From contig JAGBDC010000014.1 of NCBI GenBank assembly GCA_017937705.1, positions 1 to 46,797 of the forward strand: a stretch of DNA of 46,797 bases, written 5' to 3'. A model generated the notes under the pieces. It made no database searches. It was not told the origin of the DNA and saw nothing but the letters and a program-made list of their open reading frames with translations. A program made the position numbers and the translations under genes. Source of the stretch: Alphaproteobacteria bacterium (GTDB taxonomy: Bacteria > Pseudomonadota > Alphaproteobacteria > RF32 > CAG-239). This document shows positions 26,241 to 34,458 of the stretch, piece after piece (within the stretch, counting starts at the first letter, position 1; every line of letters begins with the position of its first letter).

Positions 26241-26770
26241 CAGTCTTTTATAGGCTTGCACCCGCAATACCTTTGATTATAAAGATTTAAATCTTTTGTG
26301 AGAAAAAGTCGACGCTCTTGCATTCCTGATTTGCGGGCTTCTATTTCTATGTAGGGTACAAATGTTTTTTGTGAGGCTCGCTGTGCAGCTCGATTTACTT
26401 GTGCCAAATCTTTCCAACGAGAAGCCCCTAAAACGGAAGCAACCGCATCAAATCCGTTAGATTTTGCATATTCCATGACTCTGATAAGACGCATTTCAAA
26501 GCATATATCACAGCGTTTACCTCGCTCCGGTTCGTTTTCCAGACCTTGAGTTAAAGAACACCAACGTTCGTTATCATATTCCAGAGATATAAAATTCACC
26601 CCATATTTTTCGCAAACAGTTTTATTTTCTTGCAAACGTTTTTCATATTCGGCAAAGGGACGAATATTAGGATTATAAAACACCACTGAAAAATCGGCTT
26701 TTTCTTGTGCCATTTTTTCAATTACGGCACAAGAACAAGGGGCACAACAAGATAACAATAAAATTTTCAT
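26240..26770 (-). CDS. queH: Epoxyqueuosine reductase QueH
   Basis: Last step of queuosine synthesis in tRNA: reduction of epoxyqueuosine by the QueH (former DUF208) enzyme, which replaces QueG in some bacteria. The 176-residue protein has the N-terminal LLSCCAPCS with adjacent Cys residues, YNPNIRPFAEYEKRL, then CDICFEMRL and the C-terminal YCGCKP. These Cys bind an iron-sulfur cluster and a second metal in characterised members. AGGAGA precedes the ATG. The stop codon abuts the hairpin element. Confidence 0.94.
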   Translation of the reverse strand: MKILLLSCCAPCSCAVIEKMAQEKADFSVVFYNPNIRPFAEYEKRLQENKTVCEKYGVNFISLEYDNERWCSLTQGLENEPERGKRCDICFEMRLIRVMEYAKSNGFDAVASVLGASRWKDLAQVNRAAQRASQKTFVPYIEIEARKSGMQERRLFLTKDLNLYNQRYCGCKPIKD

Positions 26771-26803
26771 TATATTCTCCTATCGCCCAACATAGCAAAA
26801 AAC

Positions 26804-26838
26804 AAAAAAAAAGCAAGAGACTGTCTTTGTCTCTTGCA
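26804..26838 (-). terminator. Terminator after the 26855 gene
   Basis: Minus-strand stem GCAAGAGAC / GTCTCTTGC followed by a run of nine T. Confidence 0.95.
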
Positions 26839-26854
26839 TCTTAAAATTAAACAC

Positions 26855-27484
26855 TCAGGCATTGATCTTAGAAGTGCGTTTCATCTTCCGTATCAACTCC
26901 TCATACTTTTCCTGCAGAGTGTTGTCAATATAAGACTCAAAAACATGATTATGTCTTAATATACCGACAAACTTACGATACATCCCTCCCGTTTTGGAAA
27001 TAGGGATAATCACTTTTGTTACACTTCCCATTGACTTAAAAGAAGCAATGGCAGATAAAACAGCCTTTGCTGACATCGATTCGTCAAGAGGAGCATCTTC
27101 TCCGGTTCCCAATGCAGGAATAGCAATCTCAGATAAACCACATCTTTCAGCTTCCTTTAGTGCAGCAAAAACAGCTAACTGAATTGTTTTGAAAGCCTCA
27201 TTTTCCGGCACACCCAAAGTCGCTACATGAATAAGATGTGAAGGTCCGATATCGCGTTTTACATTAACAGGTACAGCAATAGCATATCCGAAAGGAATTT
27301 GCGCTACATACATGGCAATCATTTCATAGTCCATTACTGCTCGATAAAGAGGAGAACAAACCATTCGTGCTGAAACTCCTGTTTTAGATGTATCATTCCT
27401 ATATTGAGGAACAACGTAACCATCCGCTTTAATCGTCGCAATATCGCCTTTAACGATCTTTACATCAATTTGGTTAATCTTCAT
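26855..27484 (-). CDS. Macro-domain-like protein, 209 aa (SD-less, paralogue of 23309)
   Basis: Second predicted macro-like protein, with the same landmarks as the 23309 product. These are IVKGDIATIKADGYVVPQY at the N terminus, a central FGYAIAVPVN strand, HLIHVATLGVPE, AIPALGTGEDAPLDE and SAKAVL. The VVPQ(F/Y)R variant of the ADP-ribose loop is shared by both, so they form a subfamily of their own. The C-terminal 40 residues are basic and helical (EKYEELIRKMKRTSK). No Shine-Dalgarno (AAATTTACAAAAA before the ATG). Transcription should come from the consensus promoter at 27539-27567. It is a single-gene unit behind the toxin/immunity pair on the same strand. Confidence 0.8.
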   Translation of the reverse strand: MKINQIDVKIVKGDIATIKADGYVVPQYRNDTSKTGVSARMVCSPLYRAVMDYEMIAMYVAQIPFGYAIAVPVNVKRDIGPSHLIHVATLGVPENEAFKTIQLAVFAALKEAERCGLSEIAIPALGTGEDAPLDESMSAKAVLSAIASFKSMGSVTKVIIPISKTGGMYRKFVGILRHNHVFESYIDNTLQEKYEELIRKMKRTSKINA

Positions 27485-27525
27485 TTTTTGTAAATTTTAA
27501 GGTAAAATAAATAGTCATAAAAATC

Positions 27526-27560
27526 AAAATCGTGAGTCATTATATACAACTCACGATTTT
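27526..27560 (-). terminator. Perfect inverted repeat around the -10 box; terminator-like
   Basis: Arms of 12 bases (AAAATCGTGAGT and ACTCACGATTTT) with an 11-base loop. On the minus strand it is followed by GATTTTTATG. It could end transcripts from the SUKH gene. The -10 box of the next gene lies in the loop, so it could also be an operator. Confidence 0.7.
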
Positions 27561-27567
27561 GTGTCAA
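27539..27567 (-). promoter_or_regulatory. Consensus promoter of the 26855 gene
   Basis: Minus strand perfect TTGACA (27567-27562), 17-base spacer, perfect TATAAT (27544-27539). The strongest promoter match in the window. Transcription would start inside the left arm of the inverted repeat, so its own transcript cannot form the hairpin. Confidence 0.9.
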
Positions 27568-27586
27568 TATTTTTTGTCAATTTTTT

Positions 27587-28003
27587 TTACAATCCAAACA
27601 TATATTTTATTGCTTGCTCCAGTGTAGCAAAATTATAAGTTACAACATCATCTAATTTATCACGCATTTGATATTCTTTAGCAAGATTGTCATAAACCAG
27701 ATAATCAAACTCATTATCCCCCAAAACCGATATTGTAGAAATATCGCTTCTATCTAAACGCTCATTTTCATACACTGCATCTTTGAAATTAGTATTTTCT
27801 GCATCAGGTAAAATTCCGTATACGTTTATGCCATCTCCTCGTATACCATTTGCATATTTTACCATGGTAAAAAACTCGTCGGGAAAAACTGCCATTTCTT
27901 CTTCGGCTAAATATTTTCTGGCATCAATATTATGACGAACATCGGCTTTCCCGCCTAAAGAAGCTTTATGCGAATTACGCAATAAATCTATTATTTCTTT
28001 CAT
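27587..28003 (-). CDS. SUKH (SMI1/KNR4) family protein, likely immunity protein
   Basis: Member of the SMI1/KNR4 (SUKH) superfamily, 138 residues, recognised by AVFPDEFFTMVKYANGIRGD followed by INVYGILPDA, the usual LP-x-[DE]-[FY] and NG elements. SUKH proteins are common immunity proteins of bacterial polymorphic toxins and neutralise them in the cytoplasm. The gene overlaps the preceding 499-residue gene by four bases (ATGA), the normal order of effector then immunity gene. AAAGG within the upstream coding sequence could serve as ribosome site. The immunity role is inferred from family and position. Confidence 0.8.
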   Translation of the reverse strand: MKEIIDLLRNSHKASLGGKADVRHNIDARKYLAEEEMAVFPDEFFTMVKYANGIRGDGINVYGILPDAENTNFKDAVYENERLDRSDISTISVLGDNEFDYLVYDNLAKEYQMRDKLDDVVTYNFATLEQAIKYMFGL

Positions 28004-29499
28004 TCTTTACCTTTCTGTTCTGTGGCATACATCCCTGCCAGTTTATTATATGTAACACGAGAAGATTCTTGACCTCGTGCAGTTGAATAAACATCTTCCA
28101 ACCCCGCTGTAAGGTAATAATCATTACCTTTTCCGTCATCAATATAAACTAATCGATATGCTGTATTACCGTCTTCGCTAACACAATCTGCACCATGTTT
28201 TAAATCATCATGTGTTTCTTGACCAGCGTAATCAACAATAACTTCAAAGTTGCTCAAACTATCAACTTTCATCTTATCGCCAAGAAATACAGCATCTTGA
28301 ATATAGAATTTATGGTGCAAAGATAGAGTTGGAACCGGCTGATTGTATTTTTCCTTATTATCAGCATCCGGTAAAGTAACTGAACCGTTTTCTTTTATTT
28401 GTACTAACAAATCAGCTATAAAATTAGGATCAACATTTCTATTCTCAAGACATTTTTTCAAATTATTCCTTTTTTCTGTATCTTTACCGAATTCAAGCCA
28501 AAATCTCTGTTTTACTCCTTCTGTACAATTTTCATTTAATGCCGTTAAAGATATTGTTTCTCCTGCCTGCGGTTCACGTTTATACTTATTTGTATATAGC
28601 ATATGTGCAATATCCGACATAGACAAACCATCAAAAACCTCTGCAGGCATTCCCGATTTTCGAACAATACTCTTCACTGCAGGGATTAAATTTTCTAAAT
28701 TTTCACTCATTTGCATAGCTCTAATAGCAGCATTATTCTCAAAATCGTAACTTTCCGGAGCTTTTATCGTTTCACATTGTGCCCCTTGTAAACCTTGAGG
28801 GCTTGCAAAACCTATGTAACCGGCAGAATACCCTACTTCTCCGGTAGCCTTATCCTTTTCGGGAATTTTTAGGAAACCATCAAATACAGCTCTCAAAACC
28901 TGACGATCATGAACAGGAGTCTCTCTGTTAGGGATAGCGACAATTTCCATCCCGTAACTTTTCATAATTTTATTACAAATTTCTAAATTACTGTCGTTTG
29001 GATGATCCCTGAAATACTCCAACAAAGACTTTACGGAATGAAACCTTTCTTCCGGTCTTTTATCTTTCAAATATTGTGCAACCGCTTGTTCTCCATTTTC
29101 TTTTTTCGCTAAATTATAAAGCATTTTAACTTCATACAATTTTCGTTTATCAAGAGCTTGTTTCAAAGCATCTCTTACCTTTTCAGGATTAGAACAACGT
29201 ATTCCCAAAATACTTGATCTATTTTCTAACATTTTGAAATATAAATCATCGCCATCTCTTAAATAATCGTAGGCTACATTTATAAATTTTGACAACTCTG
29301 TATGAGTTTCTTCTTCACTGGAACGCCATCTTTTAGTTGGATTAACTTGTCGTTCAGTTCCTACTTTTTCCCCATGCACAGGAGCTCTTTCTATTGCTGG
29401 CTGTCTTTTTAAAAATGCTATTTCTGCCGCCTTTTGTTGCTCTTGACGGCTGGGTCTTCTGGGATAATCATTTCCACGATAAACATTATTGTATGCCAT
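28000..29499 (-). CDS. Predicted toxin/effector paired with the SUKH gene, 499 aa
   Basis: Not firmly recognised. Soluble protein without signal peptide. The N terminus is basic and disordered (MAYNNVYRGNDYPRRPSR). The middle (about 65-380) is helical and charged. The C-terminal 110 residues contain PTLSLHHKFYIQDAVFLGD, a His-His-Lys arrangement like that of HNH/LHH-type nuclease toxins, followed by a beta-rich NFEVIVDYAG and DGNTAYRLVYIDD. Position directly before a SUKH immunity gene with a 4-base overlap supports a toxin role. No secretion domain (VgrG, PAAR, RHS) is visible. The nuclease assignment rests on one motif. Confidence 0.65.
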   Translation of the reverse strand: MAYNNVYRGNDYPRRPSRQEQQKAAEIAFLKRQPAIERAPVHGEKVGTERQVNPTKRWRSSEEETHTELSKFINVAYDYLRDGDDLYFKMLENRSSILGIRCSNPEKVRDALKQALDKRKLYEVKMLYNLAKKENGEQAVAQYLKDKRPEERFHSVKSLLEYFRDHPNDSNLEICNKIMKSYGMEIVAIPNRETPVHDRQVLRAVFDGFLKIPEKDKATGEVGYSAGYIGFASPQGLQGAQCETIKAPESYDFENNAAIRAMQMSENLENLIPAVKSIVRKSGMPAEVFDGLSMSDIAHMLYTNKYKREPQAGETISLTALNENCTEGVKQRFWLEFGKDTEKRNNLKKCLENRNVDPNFIADLLVQIKENGSVTLPDADNKEKYNQPVPTLSLHHKFYIQDAVFLGDKMKVDSLSNFEVIVDYAGQETHDDLKHGADCVSEDGNTAYRLVYIDDGKGNDYYLTAGLEDVYSTARGQESSRVTYNKLAGMYATEQKGKE

Positions 29500-29645
29500 A
29501 TCAAACTCACTTTGTTGTCATTTTTTGTCTAAAATTAGATTAACATAGTTTTTTTAATATTACAATCATAAAAATTAAAAAAATCTTGATTAAATTTCCA
29601 CAAAAAGTCATAATCGGCTCAACATAACAAATACAAGGATATAAA

Positions 29646-30713
29646 ATGAAAATATTAGTAGGGTTAAGCGGAGGTGTCGATTCGGCAGCAACAGCCTATT
29701 TGTTGAAACAAGCCGGACACGACGTAATCGGTGCCACAATGTCAATATGGGACAAAAACACCAATTTCCGTGGCAACGAAAGTGCTGACGGCTGCTTTAG
29801 TCCGCATATCGAACAAGACATCGAATCTGCTCGCAAAATTTGTAATATTCTTGATATTCCTTATTATGTATTTGACTGTGCTGAAGAATACAAAAAAACG
29901 GTTTTGCACAATTTCAAAACCGAATATATGAGCGGTCGCACCCCTAATCCTTGCGTTTTATGTAATTCAACAATTAAATTTGATGCCCTGCCAAATACTG
30001 CTCGTGCAAAAGGATTGGAATTTGAAAAATTTGCTACCGGACATTATGCCCGTTTAGAACTGAACAATAATGGACGCTATCAAATTATGAAAGGATTAGA
30101 TCCTAAAAAAGATCAGTCTTACTTTTTATATCGCCTTTCTCAAGAACAGCTTTCACGCATTTTGTTGCCCATCGGCGGATATTCAAAATCCGAAGTCCGT
30201 GATTTTGCCCGACTTGCCGGTCTGGACGTTGCAGACAAAGCTGATAGCCAAGATTTTTATTCCGGCAACATTAATGACATTTTGCAAAATGAACCTAAGG
30301 AAGGAAATTTTGTAGATAAGAACGGGAAAATTTTAGGTAAACATAGCGGATTTTGGCAATTTACCATCGGACAAAGACGCGGTATGGGTGTTTCTGCCGA
30401 AAGACCGTTATATGTAATCGGTATAAACAAAGACAAAAACGAAGTAATTTTGGGATTTGATGAAGATACCTTACAATCATCACTTGTCTGCAACAATCTT
30501 TCATGGATGGCCATTGAGGGAATAAATTCACCTAAAAAAGTTATGAGCAGAATACGTTCATCTCAAATACCTACTCCGGCAACAATTACACCTTTGGAAA
30601 ACGATGAGGTATCGGTTGAATTTGACACACCGCAAAAAGCTATTGCCCCCGGTCAATCGGTCGTATTCTATGATGAAGATATTGTATTAGGCGGCGGTTT
30701 TATCTGCAAATAA
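29646..30713 (+). CDS. mnmA: tRNA-specific 2-thiouridylase MnmA
   Basis: Thiolates U34 of tRNA-Lys, -Glu and -Gln. It has the ATP pyrophosphatase loop GLSGGVDSAA (residues 6-15), the conserved RTPNPCVLCNSTIKF with Cys103 and Cys106, FATGHYA, DPKKDQSYFLYRL, and FTIGQRRGMGV near residue 245. Length 355 is normal. The second catalytic Cys of the E. coli type, expected in DSQ(D/G)ICF, is missing: here the segment reads ADSQDFYSGN. The sulfur transfer must then differ, perhaps by an iron-sulfur cluster on the CxxC pair. ACAAGGAT precedes the ATG. Its stop codon abuts that of dsbD. Confidence 0.93.
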   Translation: MKILVGLSGGVDSAATAYLLKQAGHDVIGATMSIWDKNTNFRGNESADGCFSPHIEQDIESARKICNILDIPYYVFDCAEEYKKTVLHNFKTEYMSGRTPNPCVLCNSTIKFDALPNTARAKGLEFEKFATGHYARLELNNNGRYQIMKGLDPKKDQSYFLYRLSQEQLSRILLPIGGYSKSEVRDFARLAGLDVADKADSQDFYSGNINDILQNEPKEGNFVDKNGKILGKHSGFWQFTIGQRRGMGVSAERPLYVIGINKDKNEVILGFDEDTLQSSLVCNNLSWMAIEGINSPKKVMSRIRSSQIPTPATITPLENDEVSVEFDTPQKAIAPGQSVVFYDEDIVLGGGFICK

Positions 30714-32174
30714 CTACTGCAATTTTTCGGAAAGAATTTCAAAATTAAGCAACTGCGGTAAAATAATGTATTTACCTTTATCAGAATAGTAAACATATAA
30801 AGGAACGCTGCTTCTGCCATATTTTGAGAGAGCCTCTCCTATTTCTTTGTCTTTTGAAGTCCAGTCAGCCTTGAAGAGATGTATTTTTCTCTCTTTAGCC
30901 AAATTTGTAAAATCATCGCTATATAATACAACTTCTTCATTTGCCAAACAGGTCAAACACCACTTAGCCGAAAAATCTATAAATACTTTCTCATTGTTTG
31001 CAATCAAGGTTTCTACTTTTTCCGAATCATATTTTTGCCAAATTTTATCATTAACGTTTATATTTCCCCATAATACCCACAGCAACCATGCACAAGTAAC
31101 AAACATCGGTAACGCAAAAAATCTTTTTAATATCAGCATCCATTTTCCCGGTCTGGGTAGAATTTTCTTCATAAATTCGGGGAAAAATCCGGCTAAAGTA
31201 AAAGGTAAAGAATATCCTAAAGCCAAAGCTCCAAACACCGTAAAAAATACACTCGCAGGTACATTAGAGGTCAAAACAAAACCTATTGCAGCTCCCATAA
31301 AAGGTGCCGCACAAGGACTGGCAATTAAAACCGATAACAGTCCGGTAAAAAACGAATTTACCGGCATTGTGTTTATTCGAATATTAACTCGTACAACATC
31401 AAGAAACATCAATCCCAAAACAAAAAACACAATCGTCATAATTGTTACAAAATAAGATGATTGTAATTGAAATCCCCAACCTAACATTTGTCCTTGTTGC
31501 TTAAAAATTCGCAAAATAAGAGCTATTATCAAAAAGCTGAAAACAACTCCAAACATATAATTCAAACCATCAATAATACTTTGTTTTTTGTTTTTTATTC
31601 GAATAATTCCGATTATTTTTATAAATAAAACCGGAAAAACGCAGGGCATTAAATTTAATATCAAGCCACCGACAAAAGCAAAAAGAATCGCATGCCCAAA
31701 TATTTCTTTTTCCGGCGGAATAAATTCCAATTTGTCTTGCACAAAAACTTCAGGTGTAAGAGTAAAATGTATCTCTTCGGGTACACACTCATCTTTACAA
31801 GACATAAAGGAAACTTCAAATTCAGGGGTAACATTGTTATCAGCTTTAATCATAGCATGATACTCGCCGAAATTTTTATACGCATTTATTCCAAATCCGT
31901 GATACAGAATATCCTCGCCGATGCTCCAACTTTCATCAATAATATCATAATCCCCTTTGCTCCATTTTACTTCAGCCGGCATCCCGAATTCTCCGGGATT
32001 ATGAGAATGAATATACCAACCGTTTTTAGGTTTAAGGATTAAATTGATAACAACATTTTCTTTATCCGTTGATGCTGTCAACTCTGCAACTGCTTGCGGT
32101 GTCTGCTTTTCAATGGCAGACACCGTTGCACAATAACAACATAAACAAAAGATAAAGAATATTTTTTTTATCAT
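30714..32174 (-). CDS. dsbD: Thiol:disulfide interchange protein DsbD
   Basis: Carries electrons from cytoplasmic thioredoxin across the inner membrane to periplasmic disulfide isomerases and cytochrome maturation. Signal peptide (1-20) precedes an N-terminal immunoglobulin-like domain whose Cys pair lies in FMSCKDECVPE. About six membrane helices (155-385) hold the redox Cys residues in LNLMPCVFPVLF and ASPCAAPF. The C-terminal thioredoxin domain has WCLTC and cis-Pro SSVP. At 486 residues it is shorter than E. coli DsbD. It starts two bases after the preceding gene, so the two are coupled. Confidence 0.94.
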   Translation of the reverse strand: MIKKIFFIFCLCCYCATVSAIEKQTPQAVAELTASTDKENVVINLILKPKNGWYIHSHNPGEFGMPAEVKWSKGDYDIIDESWSIGEDILYHGFGINAYKNFGEYHAMIKADNNVTPEFEVSFMSCKDECVPEEIHFTLTPEVFVQDKLEFIPPEKEIFGHAILFAFVGGLILNLMPCVFPVLFIKIIGIIRIKNKKQSIIDGLNYMFGVVFSFLIIALILRIFKQQGQMLGWGFQLQSSYFVTIMTIVFFVLGLMFLDVVRVNIRINTMPVNSFFTGLLSVLIASPCAAPFMGAAIGFVLTSNVPASVFFTVFGALALGYSLPFTLAGFFPEFMKKILPRPGKWMLILKRFFALPMFVTCAWLLWVLWGNINVNDKIWQKYDSEKVETLIANNEKVFIDFSAKWCLTCLANEEVVLYSDDFTNLAKERKIHLFKADWTSKDKEIGEALSKYGRSSVPLYVYYSDKGKYIILPQLLNFEILSEKLQ

Positions 32175-32176
32175 CT

Positions 32177-32881
32177 TTATTTCTTTGCCATAATTACAAA
32201 ATTGTAATATGCAGCAACAATTACACTAAATGCCTTTATCAAAGAAAGGACACCGAGAATAATGGCCAAAGGAACAAACCATTTCGGCATTAAACATAAC
32301 AAAATTAAAACCACCAAAGTTTCCGAACCTTGGGCAATTCCTCCCAAATAAAACGGAGAATTGTCCAAATTGAGCTCTTGTTTAGAATTAATTTTATACG
32401 CTACGACCGAATATGCCAACATTGCACAAGCCGCTGCCGAAAAACCAAACATCAAAAAGCTTGCAGCTCCTGCATTTTCAGCATTTCCTAACGCAAAACC
32501 CCAGATAATTGCACCATAAAAAATATAATCAAGTGTCGCGTCTAAAAATACACCGAAAGTCGTAACTTTTGTAGCTCTGGCAATCGCACCGTCTAAACCG
32601 TCACAAAAACGATTGAGCAAAATTGCAACCAATGCCCATCCGTACATTTCCATTGCTAAAAAATTAACCGCAAACAAACCTATACCGAAACCAACCCAAC
32701 TTACGGCATTGGCCTTTATTCCTATTTTTCCCAATTTAGTACCGGCGGCATTAAAAAAATTATATGCCTTGCCATAAATCTTCTGACATACGGAAACAAC
32801 TCCGGAAGTTGCATTTTTCATTTTTTCAAAAACTTGCTTTTCTTCCGCTTTTTTCTTTAAATTTTGTAGATATTCTTTCAT
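32177..32881 (-). CDS. CDP-alcohol phosphatidyltransferase family protein
   Basis: Inner-membrane enzyme that transfers a phosphatidyl group from CDP-diacylglycerol to an alcohol. The catalytic motif is complete: NRFCDGLDGAIARATK followed by FGVFLDATLDYIFYG, giving the D-x2-DG-x2-AR...G-x3-D-x3-D pattern with one residue fewer than usual between AR and G. About six membrane helices span 45-225. A charged N-terminal extension (1-40, EYLQNLKKKAEEKQVFEK) is unusual. The acceptor alcohol (glycerol phosphate, serine, inositol or choline) cannot be read from sequence. Followed by dsbD two bases later. AAAGG is the ribosome site. Confidence 0.9.
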   Translation of the reverse strand: MKEYLQNLKKKAEEKQVFEKMKNATSGVVSVCQKIYGKAYNFFNAAGTKLGKIGIKANAVSWVGFGIGLFAVNFLAMEMYGWALVAILLNRFCDGLDGAIARATKVTTFGVFLDATLDYIFYGAIIWGFALGNAENAGAASFLMFGFSAAACAMLAYSVVAYKINSKQELNLDNSPFYLGGIAQGSETLVVLILLCLMPKWFVPLAIILGVLSLIKAFSVIVAAYYNFVIMAKK

Positions 32882-32965
32882 AATGGGTTGCCTTTCAAAA
32901 AATGGATTTTATTATAATATAAACATTAAATATAAAATAATTACTAATTTTATGGTTTTTAAGTT

Positions 32966-33985
32966 ATGCGTATATTAAAATTTTTTGCACTTTTCATATT
33001 TTTAACCGCCGTTGTTTGGTTTTTTATCGGACCGAAAAAGACCTATCACATAGTAACCGGCAAAATTTTCGGTACATATTACACCGTAAAAATTCGCAAT
33101 TCTGACGAAAATAAATTACTTCAAAAAAGTATAAATGACGAATTGTCAAAAATAAATGCGAGAATGTCTGTTTTTGACTTAACTTCCGAAATATCCGAAA
33201 TCAATAAAGCTGAAGCTAACCAATGGATTGAACTATCGGAAGATATGCAATTTTTGCTCAAAAACTCTTATAAAATATATCAAATGAGTAATGGAGCATT
33301 TGACCCTACCACAGGAAAACTGATTGATTTATGGGGCTTTGGTACTACCGGAAAAATCAAAAAGATACCGAATGAAGAAGATATTGCCAATATGTTGAAG
33401 ACAACCGGATTTGATAAAATTCAGTTTAATAAAGATTATAGCCAACTGAAAAAACAAGATAAAGATATTATGATAAATCTTTCGGCTATAGCCAAGGGAT
33501 ATGGTGTTGACAGATTGGCTAAACTTCTAAAATCGTTGGGATATACCGATTTTATAATTGAAGTCGGCGGTGAAGTTGTCGCTTCCGGCAATAAATCAAA
33601 AGAAATAAAAGGATGGAACGTCGGAGTTGTAAAACCCAGTGAAACTACAAACGAAAATGCTTTTGTAGTTACCTTAAAAGATTATGCCGTAGCAACTTCG
33701 GGAGATTATCGCAATTTCTTTTATATCGGTGAAGAAAAATATTCTCACACCATAGACCCTAAAACCGGATATCCGGCAAAAAATAATCTGTTATCGGTTA
33801 CGGTATTCCATGAAAGCTGTATGATAGCAGACGGTTTGGCAACTGCAATAATGTCTATGGGAGAAGAAAAGGGACTGAATTTTGCAAATAACAATAAACT
33901 GGCAGTTATTATGTTTGTAAAAACAGAAGACAACCAAATCAAAAATATTGTTTCTCAAAAAGCACAAAAGTTAATAGGACAATGA
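32966..33985 (+). CDS. apbE: FAD:protein FMN transferase ApbE
   Basis: Periplasmic flavin transferase that attaches FMN covalently to Thr residues of RnfG and RnfD. The N-terminal membrane anchor (residues 4-22) is followed by the ApbE fold: ARMSVFDLTSEISEIN, FDPTTGKLIDLWGFG, LSAIAKGYGVDRLAKLL, the DFIIEVGGEVVASG flavin-binding segment and SHTIDPKTGYPAK, with Mg2+-binding ADGLATAIMSMG. Length 339 is typical. It heads the rnf cluster and overlaps rseC by four bases, so maturation and complex are co-expressed. Confidence 0.95.
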   Translation: MRILKFFALFIFLTAVVWFFIGPKKTYHIVTGKIFGTYYTVKIRNSDENKLLQKSINDELSKINARMSVFDLTSEISEINKAEANQWIELSEDMQFLLKNSYKIYQMSNGAFDPTTGKLIDLWGFGTTGKIKKIPNEEDIANMLKTTGFDKIQFNKDYSQLKKQDKDIMINLSAIAKGYGVDRLAKLLKSLGYTDFIIEVGGEVVASGNKSKEIKGWNVGVVKPSETTNENAFVVTLKDYAVATSGDYRNFFYIGEEKYSHTIDPKTGYPAKNNLLSVTVFHESCMIADGLATAIMSMGEEKGLNFANNNKLAVIMFVKTEDNQIKNIVSQKAQKLIGQ

Positions 33986-34386
33986 CAGAAATAGCACACA
34001 GCGGAATTATAACCGCAATAAAACAAAACATTATAACCGTTGAAATAGCTCAAAAAGAAGCTTGTGGCAGTTGTGCGTTGAAAGATGCCTGCTCACAAAC
34101 AACCAAACAGCACAAAATAGAGGTAGAAGCTGAAACTCCCGAAAATTATAAAACAGGGCAAAAAGTGGAAGTTATAATCAGTAGCAAGCAGGCTTTTTAT
34201 GCCGCCTTATACGGCTACATTATCCCATTGTTTTTAGTAATTTTTAGTTTATTTTTGAGTTTTATATATACTCAGAATGAGACCACTTCGGCATTATGCG
34301 GATTGTCAATATTGTTCCCATATTATATTTTGTTGTGGATTTTTCGTAATAATTTGAAAAAAAGTTTGATTATTAAGATAAGATAA
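33982..34386 (+). CDS. rseC: RseC/MucC-family redox regulator
   Basis: Small inner-membrane protein of the RseC (SoxR-reducing) family, 134 residues. The N-terminal cytoplasmic part has the conserved Cys cluster ACGSCALKDACSQ; two membrane helices follow (about 68-90 and 95-115). In other bacteria it is linked to RNF-like complexes and to reduction of SoxR or control of sigma-E. It lies between apbE and rnfB, overlapping apbE by an ATGA, so a role in RNF assembly or regulation is likely. Confidence 0.9.
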   Translation: MTEIAHSGIITAIKQNIITVEIAQKEACGSCALKDACSQTTKQHKIEVEAETPENYKTGQKVEVIISSKQAFYAALYGYIIPLFLVIFSLFLSFIYTQNETTSALCGLSILFPYYILLWIFRNNLKKSLIIKIR

Positions 34387-34458
34387 ATACAAAAAATAGC
34401 TTTCAATAAAAAAAAATGATGCTATTTTATCGCCAAGTTTAACAATAGAAATACGGAT

